A stretch of DNA of 64,000 nt, from positions 3,025,985-3,089,984 of the forward strand of contig JAJEKV010000104.1 in NCBI GenBank assembly GCA_021234155.1, read 5' to 3'. The notes beneath the pieces are model-generated. The model worked only from the letters and a program-made list of their open reading frames with translations. It was not told the DNA's origin and made no database searches. The position numbers were made by a program, and so were the translations under genes. Shown piece by piece: positions 10,472 to 20,502 of the stretch (positions are counted from its first letter, which is position 1; each line of letters starts with the position of its first letter). The DNA is from Isoetes taiwanensis. Lineage: Eukaryota; Streptophyta; Lycopodiopsida; Isoetales; Isoetaceae.

Positions 10472-11711
10472 TCACTTCTTGGTATCCTTTACCGGCGGGG
10501 GCTGGTCTTCCGCATTCACAGTGCGCTTTGCGAAGATGGTGGATCGATCCACATATGGTTCCTTGAAGGCGGTCTTTGCTACTATATCATTCACATCCAC
10601 CTTTGGTGAAGAAGGTCCGGTCAGCGATCTCTCGAAAAGAACTACGCATATTCTATAGACATAGATCTTCTTTGAGCTCGGCTCTAGCATCCTCTGTCCC
10701 CAACTTCTCGCACCGGTGGCGGCGGCGGCGAATGAATGATTACCATTGATAATATAAAATCTTTTCGAATCAAATTGATTCACGTGACCCATTTCGGCAA
10801 CTCCTTTGTATCCGGGATCAAAGGGCACTACATCTGGCGGAGTGAATCTTAGGGTGTGGATCCTCGGCAAATGATTTGCGAGCCTCCTAACATGCTTTCG
10901 GGGTTAATAACCCTGGCGGTCATATTAGGTGGGGCCTCTTCTAGATCCCAGATAGATATTCTTCTGGTGTATGTGACTCCAAGGGGGAACATGTGGCCGT
11001 GCTTTTGTATTTTCTTTAGTGTTTCCTCTGCCATTTCTTCTTCTTCGTCACGGTCCATCTTTAGTTCCTCGGGCACTTCAAGATCTGCAATCTTTTGTAA
11101 TTTCCTTGCCCTTATCTGTGCTTTGGTTTCTGGCTTTCTCTTTGCTGGAGTGCTATCTGCTGTGGATGCTACATTTCTTATGTGCTTTGTAGCCTCCTTA
11201 TTGTCACTAATAGTGCGGTCACTATCAGCAGGCTTTTCATCAGCAGGCTTCTCAGTGGACTTCACGGGAGAATCATGTTTGTGAGCCTCCGTCTCATCCC
11301 TCTTCTCATCCCTATGCCCCTCCCCTTTCTCAACTTCTCGTCCTTCTTCTTGTTACGTCTCCTGTGTACATCACCACCTCCACTGTTTTTGTTCCTTTGC
11401 CCGGCTTTGGTGGCATTTTTAATTTTACACCTTTTCTCTGCATCTCTCCCGGCTGACCATCGCTATCCATTCTGGCGGCATGTTGCACGAGATCTTCGCT
11501 CTTACAATGTAGGACCGCGGGTTTTTGGACATGTCCATGGCCGCTCATGAAATCTTGAATCCTTTGAGGATCTCTCAGGTGCCTTTGATATCTGCTTGCT
11601 CTCTGGACTCATAAGATGGCGGCGACCAACCTTTTTCTTGGCCCGGCGATTGCTTGGTCCTTCATCTTTGGACTCCATCATTGCGGGCTCGTATTGCGCC
11701 AATCCATGCAA
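10472..11711 (-). pseudogene. Decayed gene, upstream part, with GNHS motif
   Basis: Minus-strand frames read from 11,711 downward. First is a lysine/arginine-rich start (11,502-11,711). Next is a charged, low-complexity segment (11,265 down to about 11,020). Then a well-formed segment contains TYTRRISIWDLEEAPPN (near 10,950). After one frameshift near 10,860 it continues with RIHTLRFTPPDVVPFDP and IINGNHSFAAAA (near 10,745). GNHS followed by alanines resembles the GNHR-type loop of ParB/sulfiredoxin-like nucleotide-binding folds; that link is an inference from one short motif. No catalytic assignment is possible. Confidence 0.4.
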
Positions 11712-12083
11712 TAGAGATCAATCTTTGCCGCCAGGGCCGGATCTTCCAGCATTGCAACCAAAGAAAGTCAAGTCTTCCTTGTTTCTTGACTTCTCTCATG
11801 TTGACAATGATGCCCATCCCGGGCCCGGTTGAGCTCCTTCTTCACACAATACTGATTTGACAAGGAGGCAAAGTTCTCGCCTCTTGTCTCCCTTGGTTGG
11901 GTCTACGCCTTCAGTCAAGGGTATGGCTCTAACGATCTCCATACACCAAGACCTTCCAGCGAGGACTATGCTCCTCGAAGTCACCACGTTCCATTTCTTC
12001 GGCGCACTAGCCGCTGCGAGGTAAGCATGGTGAGAGAAATGGCATGTGCTAGAAAGTTAAAACAGGCAAACGGCATTTAGACT

Positions 12084-12417
12084 AAATGGCGCAGCTGCGC
12101 CATTTAGCTTTTATATAATAGAGCAAATGGCGCAGGTGCGCCATTTAGTCTAAATGGCGCAGCTGCGCCATTTGGTTTTCGAAGGGACCCATAAAAGAGC
12201 AAATGGCGCAGGTGCGCCATTTAGTCTAAATGGCGCACCTGCGCCATTTAGTCTAAATGGCGCACCTGCGCCATTTGCTCTTTTATGGGTCCGCTTCTAC
12301 AAGAATATTAACAGACATTATGGAAATGGCGCAGCTGCGCCATTTCACAAACTATAGGAGGAAAAGGCTGCTACAAACCCACCCTCTCCTAATGAAATGG
12401 CGCGTCCGCGCCATTTC
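12084..12417. repeat. ATGGCGC palindrome array
   Basis: Eight near-perfect 22-24-bp palindromes of the form AAATGGCGC-N4-GCGCCATTT lie at 12,084, 12,125, 12,152, 12,201, 12,228, 12,255, 12,323 and 12,394. Centres vary (AGCT, AGGT, ACCT, GTCC). Three of them (12,201-12,276) are framed by GGACCCATAAAAGAGC and its exact complement, giving a 108-bp inverted repeat at 12,185-12,292. The array lies upstream of the decayed minus-strand gene. Confidence 0.85.
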
Positions 12418-12769
12418 AGTTACCTAAGACACTACACTTCAGCTACCTAAGACACTACCTAAGAAACAACAGATACTAACCTGAGCCTGGCTCCTGGATT
12501 TTGATCGAAGATTGCGCCATTGTATAAAAGTATAAAAGTACAGGACCGTATAAATCCTACTCCACTTTTTTTTCCGAAGCTCCGGATCAGCGAGCTAGAG
12601 AGAAAGATGGTTGAATAGGAGAGAGAATGTGCAAAGCTAAGCTAAATTTGTGGCGGAAGAGGCGGAAGGCGGAAGGCGGAGGCGGGAGAAAAGAACAATG
12701 AAATTGAAAATGAAAATTGGACGGAAAGAAAAGAAAAGAAAAGTCGGGGGAAAGAAAAGAAAACCAATT

Positions 12770-12915
12770 TTACCCGCCCCCCCGTCTCTTCAAATTTGCG
12801 CGCCCGTCCGTCTCGAAATTTTGAAAATTTCGATTTTTCCCGCCCGCCAGTCCGTCTCTACAAATTTTAAAAATTTTGAATTTTCCCGCCCGTCCGTTTC
12901 TCCCGCCCGTTCGCC
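12770..12915. repeat. CCCGCCCGTCCGTCTC / AAATTT alternating repeat
   Basis: Three to four units alternate a C-rich block (CCCGCCCGTCCGTYTC) with an A/T block (AAATTTTGAAAATTTCGA-like). No gene is recognised from 12,420 to 13,715; 13,300-13,380 also holds a short CTTCATTCTTGGTAGC repeat. Confidence 0.5.
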
Positions 12916-13715
12916 ATTATAAATCTTAGGTAGTTTAAGTCATTCCGCCCCATACGCCCCGTGTCCCTTGCTTAGCCAGCTCAAATTTGAAATTTGAATT
13001 TGCCTTGAGTATTTTGAACTTTGAATTTGCCGCCCGTCCACTTCATAATGGAAGCCTTTTCATTTGTCTGTTGTCGGGGAGGCGGACATGGTCGATAGAA
13101 GGCTATATACTCGACTCCGACGGTTCGCGATTTTATGCACCTCGTCCTCGTTTCAATATTACGTAGGTATTTGCGCTTGAGATCTCTTGATGGACAAAGC
13201 GGTAACTTCTCAAACGTCTATTCCGTCTTAGGCGTTGGTTCCTTAGTCGATAGCGGCGGTTGCCCGGCTTGGCGCTTGTCTTTCTTTTGCGGCCGCTTAG
13301 CCCTTGTCTTCATTCTTGGTAGCGGCTTCGTTCTTAAATTTCGGCTTCATTCTTGGTAGCTTGGCTTCATTCCGGTGGCGCTTCGTCTTCATTTTTCAGC
13401 GCTTGTCGGATTCTCCAAAGCTTGTCGGACTTGTCAAGATTATTCAGGCGCTTGACCAAATTCTTCAGGCGCATTCTCTGATATGGCAGATCCGGAATCG
13501 TCAATGACGTCCAGGTTAGAGGCTATTCAGTTCTAGTAAAATGTTTTAGTATGTTTAATGTAGGATGTAGGATGTTAAATATTTTAATATGTTTAAGGGT
13601 AGATCTTCTCTATCTTGTTCAGTAGATAAGTTCTCAACAATTGATGTCTTGCTGAATCTTGTAGTAATAGGAATCCATAACTCTAGCTATTAGATATAGC
13701 ATTTAGAATAAAGAT

Positions 13716-13976
13716 GCCATTTACCTGTCAATGGGCCATTTTCCTTGAAATGGAGCAGCTGCGCCATTTTCCTTGAAATGGAGCAGCTGCGCCATTTCCC
13801 TTTAAATGACGCAGCTGCGCCATTTAATGGGAAATGGCGCGCTTGCTCCATTCAAGGGAAATGGCGCACTACTCCATTCAAGGAAAATGGCCCATTGATG
13901 GTAAATGGCGCCGTTCCATTTAAAAGGTAAATGGCGGCGGCTGCTCATTTAAATAAATGGGCATTTAGCATGCCAT
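13716..13976. repeat. ATGGCGC/ATGGAGC hairpin array, outer copy
   Basis: Repeated AAATGGAGCAGCTGCGCCATTT-type units are enclosed by AATGGGCCATTTTCCTTG (about 13,730) and its complement ending near 13,896. This makes a nested inverted repeat of about 165 bp, followed by further ATGGCG motifs to 13,976. It is the fourth array of the 8-14 kb block. Confidence 0.75.
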
Positions 13977-14056
13977 TTGTCTCATGTCGTATAATTTCTT
14001 TCATTTTCGCTATTTTCACTAAGTATATGTCATCGAGGGTTGCATGTCTCTAACAA

Positions 14057-14075
14057 GTATATATATATATATATG
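14057..14075. repeat. (TA)n microsatellite
   Basis: A short TA dinucleotide run with no unusual context. Confidence 0.7.
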
Positions 14076-14099
14076 TGTATTGATTCTCACAGGAAAAGG

Positions 14100-14670
14100 C
14101 CCCTGCGTAACCTTGTCGATGGGGATGTGGTAGTTGCCAGGGGACATGAATTGCATAGAGGCCATCTGCATGGCAGGAACATTCCATGGTGCAATGTGGT
14201 CGTGGAGGTCACTGAAGCCATAGTGCCCACCCATGTGCTTCCCATTCCGTGTGAGGGGAGGCGGATAAACATTCTTTGGCCGTGGGGACATTTATCGAAT
14301 GGCCTCGAAATCAAGTGAAATCTTGTGAAGGAGCCCCAACTTACTCATCGGAAACGTCGATCTTCGAAACCCCGAACTTGCCTAGTAGTCCCTCCACAAC
14401 ATCATCGGACTTCGGTTAATCGGCTCTCGCTCCTTCAAGCGATGGCGGCCACGAGAGAATATGGTGAACCTTGTCGATAATATCTTGTGGTTGGTAAGGG
14501 TGTCTTGGTGAATAGAACTTGCATCCATGGGAAGAATGTTGGCGCACTCAGCGTAGCGATTACAAGTTTCACGAGGTACGTGGTGCCTACCCACATCCTT
14601 CCAGATTCCATGTGATGGCGCTGACAACATTGAAGAGGCTGTGGGCACGTTTATCGAATGGCCTCGGCAA
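14100..14670. repeat. Two diverged direct repeats
   Basis: Segments at about 14,100-14,310 and 14,465-14,670 both run from CCTTGTCGAT to TTTATCGAATGGCCTCG with similar internal order. Minus-strand frames in both read RPFDK-like at the same place, so this may be a duplicated decayed coding segment. No family is recognised. Confidence 0.4.
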
Positions 14671-14969
14671 GATATAAGATATCATGCCATTGATTTAGCT
14701 TCTCCATCACTGACCTCGATTGTAGAATCTGTAGAGGCAATGTCGGATCTGAGATGAAGAAATTGATCCTACGATGGATCTAGGTACCGTTTTTCCTCGC
14801 GGGATAGCATCGGATGATGATGAACCACCACCTAGTTTCTCAAGAACTGATCTCTTGGATAAGCATTGCCACATTCTTCATGCATGTGACCGAAGTAAAT
14901 ATCTGAGAGGCCATAATTGTCTTGATGATCCCCGGGATCTTTGTTGGCGATGAATTTTAAGGAGACTCA

Positions 14970-17615
14970 AAGGTGGGGCTCTGTGTGGGAAAGATCCTTC
15001 CTGCACTAATTACAGAGGATCTCAAATGTCATGCTTGTGCAGAAAGGCCAGCAGAAAATTACCTTGTACAATGGGAAAATAGCGATGTGATCTTTGCGGG
15101 ATGGAAGGACTGTCTCACAACATCTGCAAAGCTCGAGAAGCTAAAGAAAATGAGGATATGGAAATAGAATCTTTTGAGGACAACATTCAGGCTCAATTCA
15201 AGCGAAAAAGGAAGTATACTTACACACATAGGATTCCAAGACAACCCAAGGGAAAGAGCAAAGAGGAAAGGCTATGCTCCACAACTTCAATCAATAAGTT
15301 CATGAAGACAAAGGCTGCTTTGCAAAAATACTTGCAACAAGAAACTTACCAAGCATCAAGTATGTGAATTAAGAAAAGAATTTTTATCTCAACCATACAA
15401 TGCAAAGGGTTACGTATTTTTTTGGCGTCTTTGAGTGTGACTTACGGGGGAGAAGGAGAGGGACGGGATAGTGCTCAAGGGGATGGAATTACAATGCATT
15501 TGGGTGGCGCATGGCTTTAGGTATCGGTCGATCAACATTTTACAATTGGAGAAAGCAGTTTGAAGCGGTGCAAAGGTAGCTGAACATGGTATCTTGGCTC
15601 TAAGAAGCCCGGATCCACTACAGCCCACCGAATGTGTGCTAGACAGTTCATTCGGGAGAATCTTGAAAGTATTCCCCATAGGAGCAAAAGAGGTAGAGAT
15701 GATGTAAGAGAAAATGTCATAAGCTTCCTTCCATTCTTAATAAGAAGCTTATACATAAAGAAGTTGGAGCGATCGTTGAAGAGCTTACGGGAACAAGCTG
15801 TAGCCTTGAACTCTTTTTATAGTATATGGAAAAGGGAATTTCCGGATGTTAGCATTGCAAAAAATCACCTTCTCTAAATGCAACATCTGCGTGGTAATTA
15901 AGCAAAAGCTGGAAAAAAAAAAGATACAAGAGAGAGAAATCTTGCAATTCAACGTCGGGCTCATATGCTAGAAACAGCGCTCTTGCGAGAAGTCAATATT
16001 GGCATTGGAGAGCATTGTCCGTCAGGCGGTCTCCTGAAAATCATCTATGTATAATACATGATAAGATGGATCGAGGTTAAGACTTTAGTGCCTAGAAGTC
16101 ATCATCTAGCAAAATCGTATGGAGAGGTGATCGCTTGAAGAAGCGGTTTGTGAGAGCTTTGACTCATGGGCATGGTGGTGCGTGCCTATGGTCATTTTCA
16201 CTTGATTTATGGAAAGATGATTCAAACTTCCACATTGGTTCACTTTCTAGAATATTGCATAACTTGGAATTGGTGCAAGAGGACAAGATAGGTGACTTAT
16301 GTGGAAGTAAGCTTCTGAATTGCAAATGGATGCAAGCGATCAAGGACATCAATCCTTTGAAGAACAAACTTGCTTCCATGGGAGAAGTATTGCCAAATAC
16401 TTCAACTACAACGAATCTGAGGTGTTCAACCCTCTTCCCAGAAATCTCTATTTGCAACTTGATAATGCGGCCGGGGCAAAACAAAAATAGGTATGTCTTT
16501 TCATACTTATCTTATTTGACTTGGCTTAAGGTCTTTGATGAGATCCAAGTGGGCTTTATGATGGTGGTCACACCCATGATGATATTGATGCTTTATTTGG
16601 AAATTTTTCAACCTTGATGAGTTAGTCGGATGCTTTGACACTACGAGCTACTTTACTTGTTTAGCAAATGCAATGCAAAATCCCCAATTCCATACTTTAT
16701 TGATGAAGTTCCAAATTGGAAGGATTTTGTGAAGGGATTCATCCACGATAAGGGCCAACGCAGTTGGGCATCTTGAACCATTGCTCTTCAAATTTAAGAT
16801 GGCGGGAGATTGGCTGTTATGCAATACAAAATCGTCCTACACATAAAGAGTGGCTTCCAGCCAGATTCTCGGGGAGTTAGAATGTGGAAAGAGGATGAAC
16901 ATGGTCAGCCAATGATACCAAGTGGTGTGCCACAAAATATTCCTCCTAGACCAACATTGAAAGATCTTCCGGGGTTGAAGGATAGCATCAACAAATACAT
17001 CTCCCTATGGAAGGACATATGTAAGAATCAAGAAAGTAGCTTGTTTGCAAGGCAATACACGGCAAGTGTTGAGTATTGGAGCCGACTTCTTATCTCTTTG
17101 GAGGATGTTGCTTGGGGCGTCCTCAAAATGATGCATTTTGGCCACAAACAAGACAAGCTCCTCTAGAACAAACAAACATTTGTTCCGAGGTCGGCGATAT
17201 CTGCCTTGGTCACCGACCTTTTACCATCTTATTGTGGCCCGTCAGATGGCCGTCCAGTGTTGCCTCTTGAAGAGTTTGATCCTCACGTACATGTGACAAA
17301 GGATATGTTTGTTCTAGTCGGACACGGAGATGATAACAACGCCACTTGGTTAGGATATCACGAGAGGAGAATCTTTGTTCTTGATCCGAATCTACATATT
17401 TTGGCCATATTTTTGTATCGTGGTGGAAGCCTACTGGAGGGGACTACAAAGACTGCTTGACTAAGCGTTGGCGGCCTAATCCTTCTGATCCTTCAAGGTA
17501 TGAAAATTTAGATGCTATTCATTATGCAGGGATGCCAATGGCAAGAGGCAGCAAACAGTCAAATTCGAAATATATTATAGACATGTGGAAAGACATAGCA
17601 CATTGTTCATCTTAA
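14970..17615 (+). pseudogene. Decayed DDE-type transposase-like gene (A)
   Basis: A long, broken plus-strand coding region. Pieces in order: a short Cys-containing start (about 14,973-15,160), a Lys/Arg-rich piece (to 15,365), a helical piece (15,632-15,877) and a core piece (16,135-16,617). A C-terminal region runs to 17,615 (with KPTGGDYKDC and RWRPNPSDP). The core reads LDNAAG, then after a 1-nt frameshift NKNRYVFSYLSYL, then VGFMMV, then after another frameshift GHTHDDIDALFGNFS (about 16,565-16,605). The order D-N-x-A-G...N-K-N-R...V-G-H-T-H-x-D-I-D matches the integrase-like core of widespread uncharacterised transposon proteins (DUF7869-type), assigned from memory. At least three frameshifts make it inactive. 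Confidence 0.55.
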
Positions 17616-17984
17616 TACATGAGATCTTGTACTTGTAATACATATCTTTCATCTTAATACATAACATTACTATATTTGTGATCATATATAGCGCTTACAT
17701 CTTTAATATATAAATGCATACATGATTCATAGATAAGATGGTCGAAGTGCTTATATGTTGAGCAATTGATTCAATCATCTTCGAGGATCTGTAGTAGTGA
17801 TCCCGATATCTCATAGCTCATGCGCTCGAGGAAGCCATATCGGATGGATCATAACACGAATTGACGCGAGGGCAATGAATCTCGGCCCCAAAGCTTTTCT
17901 TAGCGGTAGGGATCAAGAAGAAGATGCCTATCTAGGCAACCAACAAGATCGAGTGGCTCATCGAGCACTTGATCGCCTCGATGT

Positions 17985-18710
17985 GGTGAATAGAAGAAGG
18001 AAAATAATCCATGGGAGACGAATGACCTCTAGCCCCGAATGGAGCTGTTTTTTTATAGTGAAGTAAAATTATTGATGTGAATTATTGGGGTGGATTTGTG
18101 GCGCCATCATTGGCGTATACAAGTATCATGTACTCGCGTCAGGTATGATTCTATCATGTACTTTCGATTCTATACATCAACTAATATTCACTATGCTTAT
18201 ATTATATATATCCTAAACAGATACACAAATCATAAGTGCTTATATTAGGTATACATATCATAGATGATTCACTTTCGTCATTCTTTGCTTGACTAATATA
18301 GGTGTGATTGAAAATAAAAGACGACTTGCATAGTTCATAGGTACTCATGTCATTATTATATCCTTAGCGGATCTGATTCACTCATCATCAACATCAAAGC
18401 ACGCGTGATGCTATTCACTCAAAGATCTCCCGATCGAAGCCAATAAAGGTGGACCTTAACACGAGTGAGCTTCACGCAAGCACTTTCCGCAGGACCATCT
18501 GCTTTGGATTTGCAGCCATGGATCAAGTTTGATACCATTTACGTAGCATTCACACGGATCATTATAGCTAAGGTAGCACCCGAAGGATTGGATGTTCTCA
18601 CGGACGATCGGGCAAAGGAAGCCATGGGAGATGAATGAGCTCTACCACCTTGGGATGGAGCTGCTTTTATAATGAAGTAAAATTATTGATGTGAATTATT
18701 GGTGTTCATT
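17985..18710. repeat. Duplicated segment with TGAAGTAAAATTATTGATG
   Basis: About 17,985-18,100 and 18,600-18,710 share CATGGGAGAYGAATGA, an ATGGAGCTG block and then TGAAGTAAAATTATTGATG in the same order and spacing. This is a direct duplication with period about 612 bp. No clear gene is seen between the copies. Confidence 0.5.
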
Positions 18711-18744
18711 GCCTTTATCACAGTACCATACATGTATATGATCC

Positions 18745-18840
18745 AATAATTTCTATGTATATACTATCAATAATTTTGGTGAGTATATACCATCAATAAT
18801 TTTGGTGGGTATACCATCAATAATTTTGGTGGGTATAAAT
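18745..18840. repeat. About 27-bp tandem repeat
   Basis: Three to four units of ATCAATAATTTTGGTGGGTAT follow each other with slight changes. Confidence 0.75.
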
Positions 18841-18844
18841 ATAC

Positions 18845-19128
18845 ATCAAATTGCCGAGTGCAGCAACATTGGCCTCCGTCTAGCTATGACTTATTCTGGT
18901 CTTGAACGTGATTCTATCACTTGCAAGATGAATCATGAGGACTTCAAAGCGGTGCTGGGCGAGATATACCGCTTGAAGACTGGCTCACCACTGTTGCTCT
19001 CAATCCTCGCCATTATCCTGATCCCGTCGATGTTATCATCCATCTCCTGTGGAATAGGGAGTATCAAATGTTCATGATCGAAAGGATCTCTGGAGCGCCT
19101 TCTGCTAGTTCTGATCATTCAGAGTAAT
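18845..19128 (+). pseudogene. C-terminal coding fragment, unknown
   Basis: A frame reading NHEDFKAVLGEIYRL switches after one shift near 18,975 to EDWLTTVALNPRHYPDP... and ends in ASSDHSE and a stop at about 19,128. Continuous sense after a single shift suggests a real but broken gene end. No family is recognised. It lies 0.5 kb before the second coiled-coil gene. Confidence 0.3.
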
Positions 19129-19186
19129 AGTAGAAGAATAATATTACTTGTTATCTTATTGTAATCTGGTTGTGTTAGTATACAAC

Positions 19187-19412
19187 AGGTACACATAACC
19201 TTTTGTAATACACATAACCGTAATATAAGTAATAGTAAAATAATAGTACTTGTTATCTTATTGTAATCTGGTTGTACTCTTATTGTTATCTTATTGTAAT
19301 CTTATTGTTATCAGGTATACATAACCTTTTGTAATACACATAACCATAGTATGCAACAGGTATACATAACCTTTTGTAATACACATAACCATACTATAAG
19401 TATTGAGGTATA
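19187..19412. repeat. GTATACATAACCTTTTG repeats
   Basis: GTAYACATAACCTTTTGTAATACACATAACC occurs about three times (near 19,190, 19,314 and 19,361), with a partial copy near 19,410 and TTATCTTATTGTAATCT repeats between. It is a local, degenerate satellite-like array upstream of the second coiled-coil gene. Confidence 0.65.
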
Positions 19413-19428
19413 CATAACCCTCCAAGGT

Positions 19429-19440
19429 ATACTATATAAA
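19429..19440 (+). promoter_or_regulatory. Candidate TATA box
   Basis: ACTATATAAAA lies about 170 bp before the ATG at 19,604, comparable to the TATA box before the first coiled-coil gene. No G-box cluster was seen here. Confidence 0.35.
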
Positions 19441-19603
19441 AATTATTCCAACTTGTCTTCAGAATTCCAACTTTAATGAAACTCTGCTTATATGTTCAAG
19501 CGCTAATATGTATAAATTGAGGTCCTTGCATTGTGCTCCTTCCGCCGGTTAGAGTCTTTGCTCCTCACTTCTATAATCTTAACGTCCCTCCCATTTGTCA
19601 TCT

Positions 19604-20071
19604 ATGGCCTCCACATCCTCAACCGCTGATAAGGGAAAACGCCAGAGGATAGAACTCCCTTCTGACATAGTGTTAGGTGTTCTAATGAAGAGGTTGAAGG
19701 AGCAAGATGATCTTCTAAAGGAAAACGCCGTTACAATTCAGCAGAAAGAAGAAGAGAATGAATTCAACCTTCTCATGCTTCGTAGCCGGGAGAGGCAAAT
19801 CGGCGGTTGAATAGAAGGTCGGACAGAGGGATGCCCCAACAACCGCGACCAGGTGGTTATGGACGCAACAAGGTTGCTAATTCAGGCAGAAGAACACGTT
19901 GTGCTATTGGGACAGGAGCGGGACATGTACAAAGAGATGGTGGACAGATTGGAGGAACGTTTGGATAGGGTGATTGCTCACTTGAGGAGAAGAGATGAAG
20001 ATGAAGACGAGGATGGAACTGATGATGATGATGAAGATAATGAAGAAGAGCTCGCACTGGAGCAACAATGA
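19604..20071 (+). pseudogene. Second small coiled-coil gene, one in-frame stop
   Basis: One reading frame runs from the ATG at 19,604 to 20,071 and is interrupted only by TGA at 19,808-19,810. The start chosen is MASTSSTADKGK; an upstream TTG in frame is not needed. The first part has an IELPSDIVLGVL segment resembling IPVEILSQVL in the 7,305 gene, then helical charged sequence. After the stop the frame resumes with a predicted coiled coil (LLIQAEEHVVLLGQERD...) and ends in a strongly acidic tail rich in Asp and Glu. Read through the stop, it would have 155 residues. It could be a recent pseudogene or a sequencing difference. Likely a distant duplicate of the gene at 7,305-7,721. Confidence 0.5.
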
Positions 20072-20502
20072 GTCGTTGTATTTTGTTTTTCAATGTAACA
20101 TTTTTCACAACTTTAATCAAAAGTAACCTTTTTTATTATTATCTTGTAAAGCTTCACACGACGAAGCCACATAAATGCAAGCAATAGCGAACTCCACTGC
20201 TGTCATACGGTATGATACAAAATAAGATCACACAATCGCTTAGCTACTGAGTTGTGCAAACAAGGTTGGAGGCAAGTACTTTATAAGTCATGTGAACATG
20301 CTACACATTACAAGTATACTTTTACCGATTCTTTGTCTCTTAGATCTCCACCGTTCTGCGATGCTAGTGGGGCCCTAGAATTTTGCCAAGCAACTTTCCA
20401 TTTTCTCTTGAAATTATGCCAATGGTGTTTCACGACTTACGGGTTGCTCCTTAAAGCGACCTTCTTGTCGTGTTTAGCCATCGCCCTTCTATAAAACCAC
20501 TC

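Noticed and set aside
10856-11550. Plus-strand reading frames opposite the decayed gene
   Set aside because: They are antisense shadows of the minus-strand frame, rich in Ser and Leu as expected from complementing a Lys/Glu-rich coding sequence.
12084-12417. Hairpin array as a CRISPR array
   Set aside because: Spacing is irregular, the repeats are perfect palindromes with short variable centres, there are no unique spacers of constant length, and the DNA is eukaryotic.
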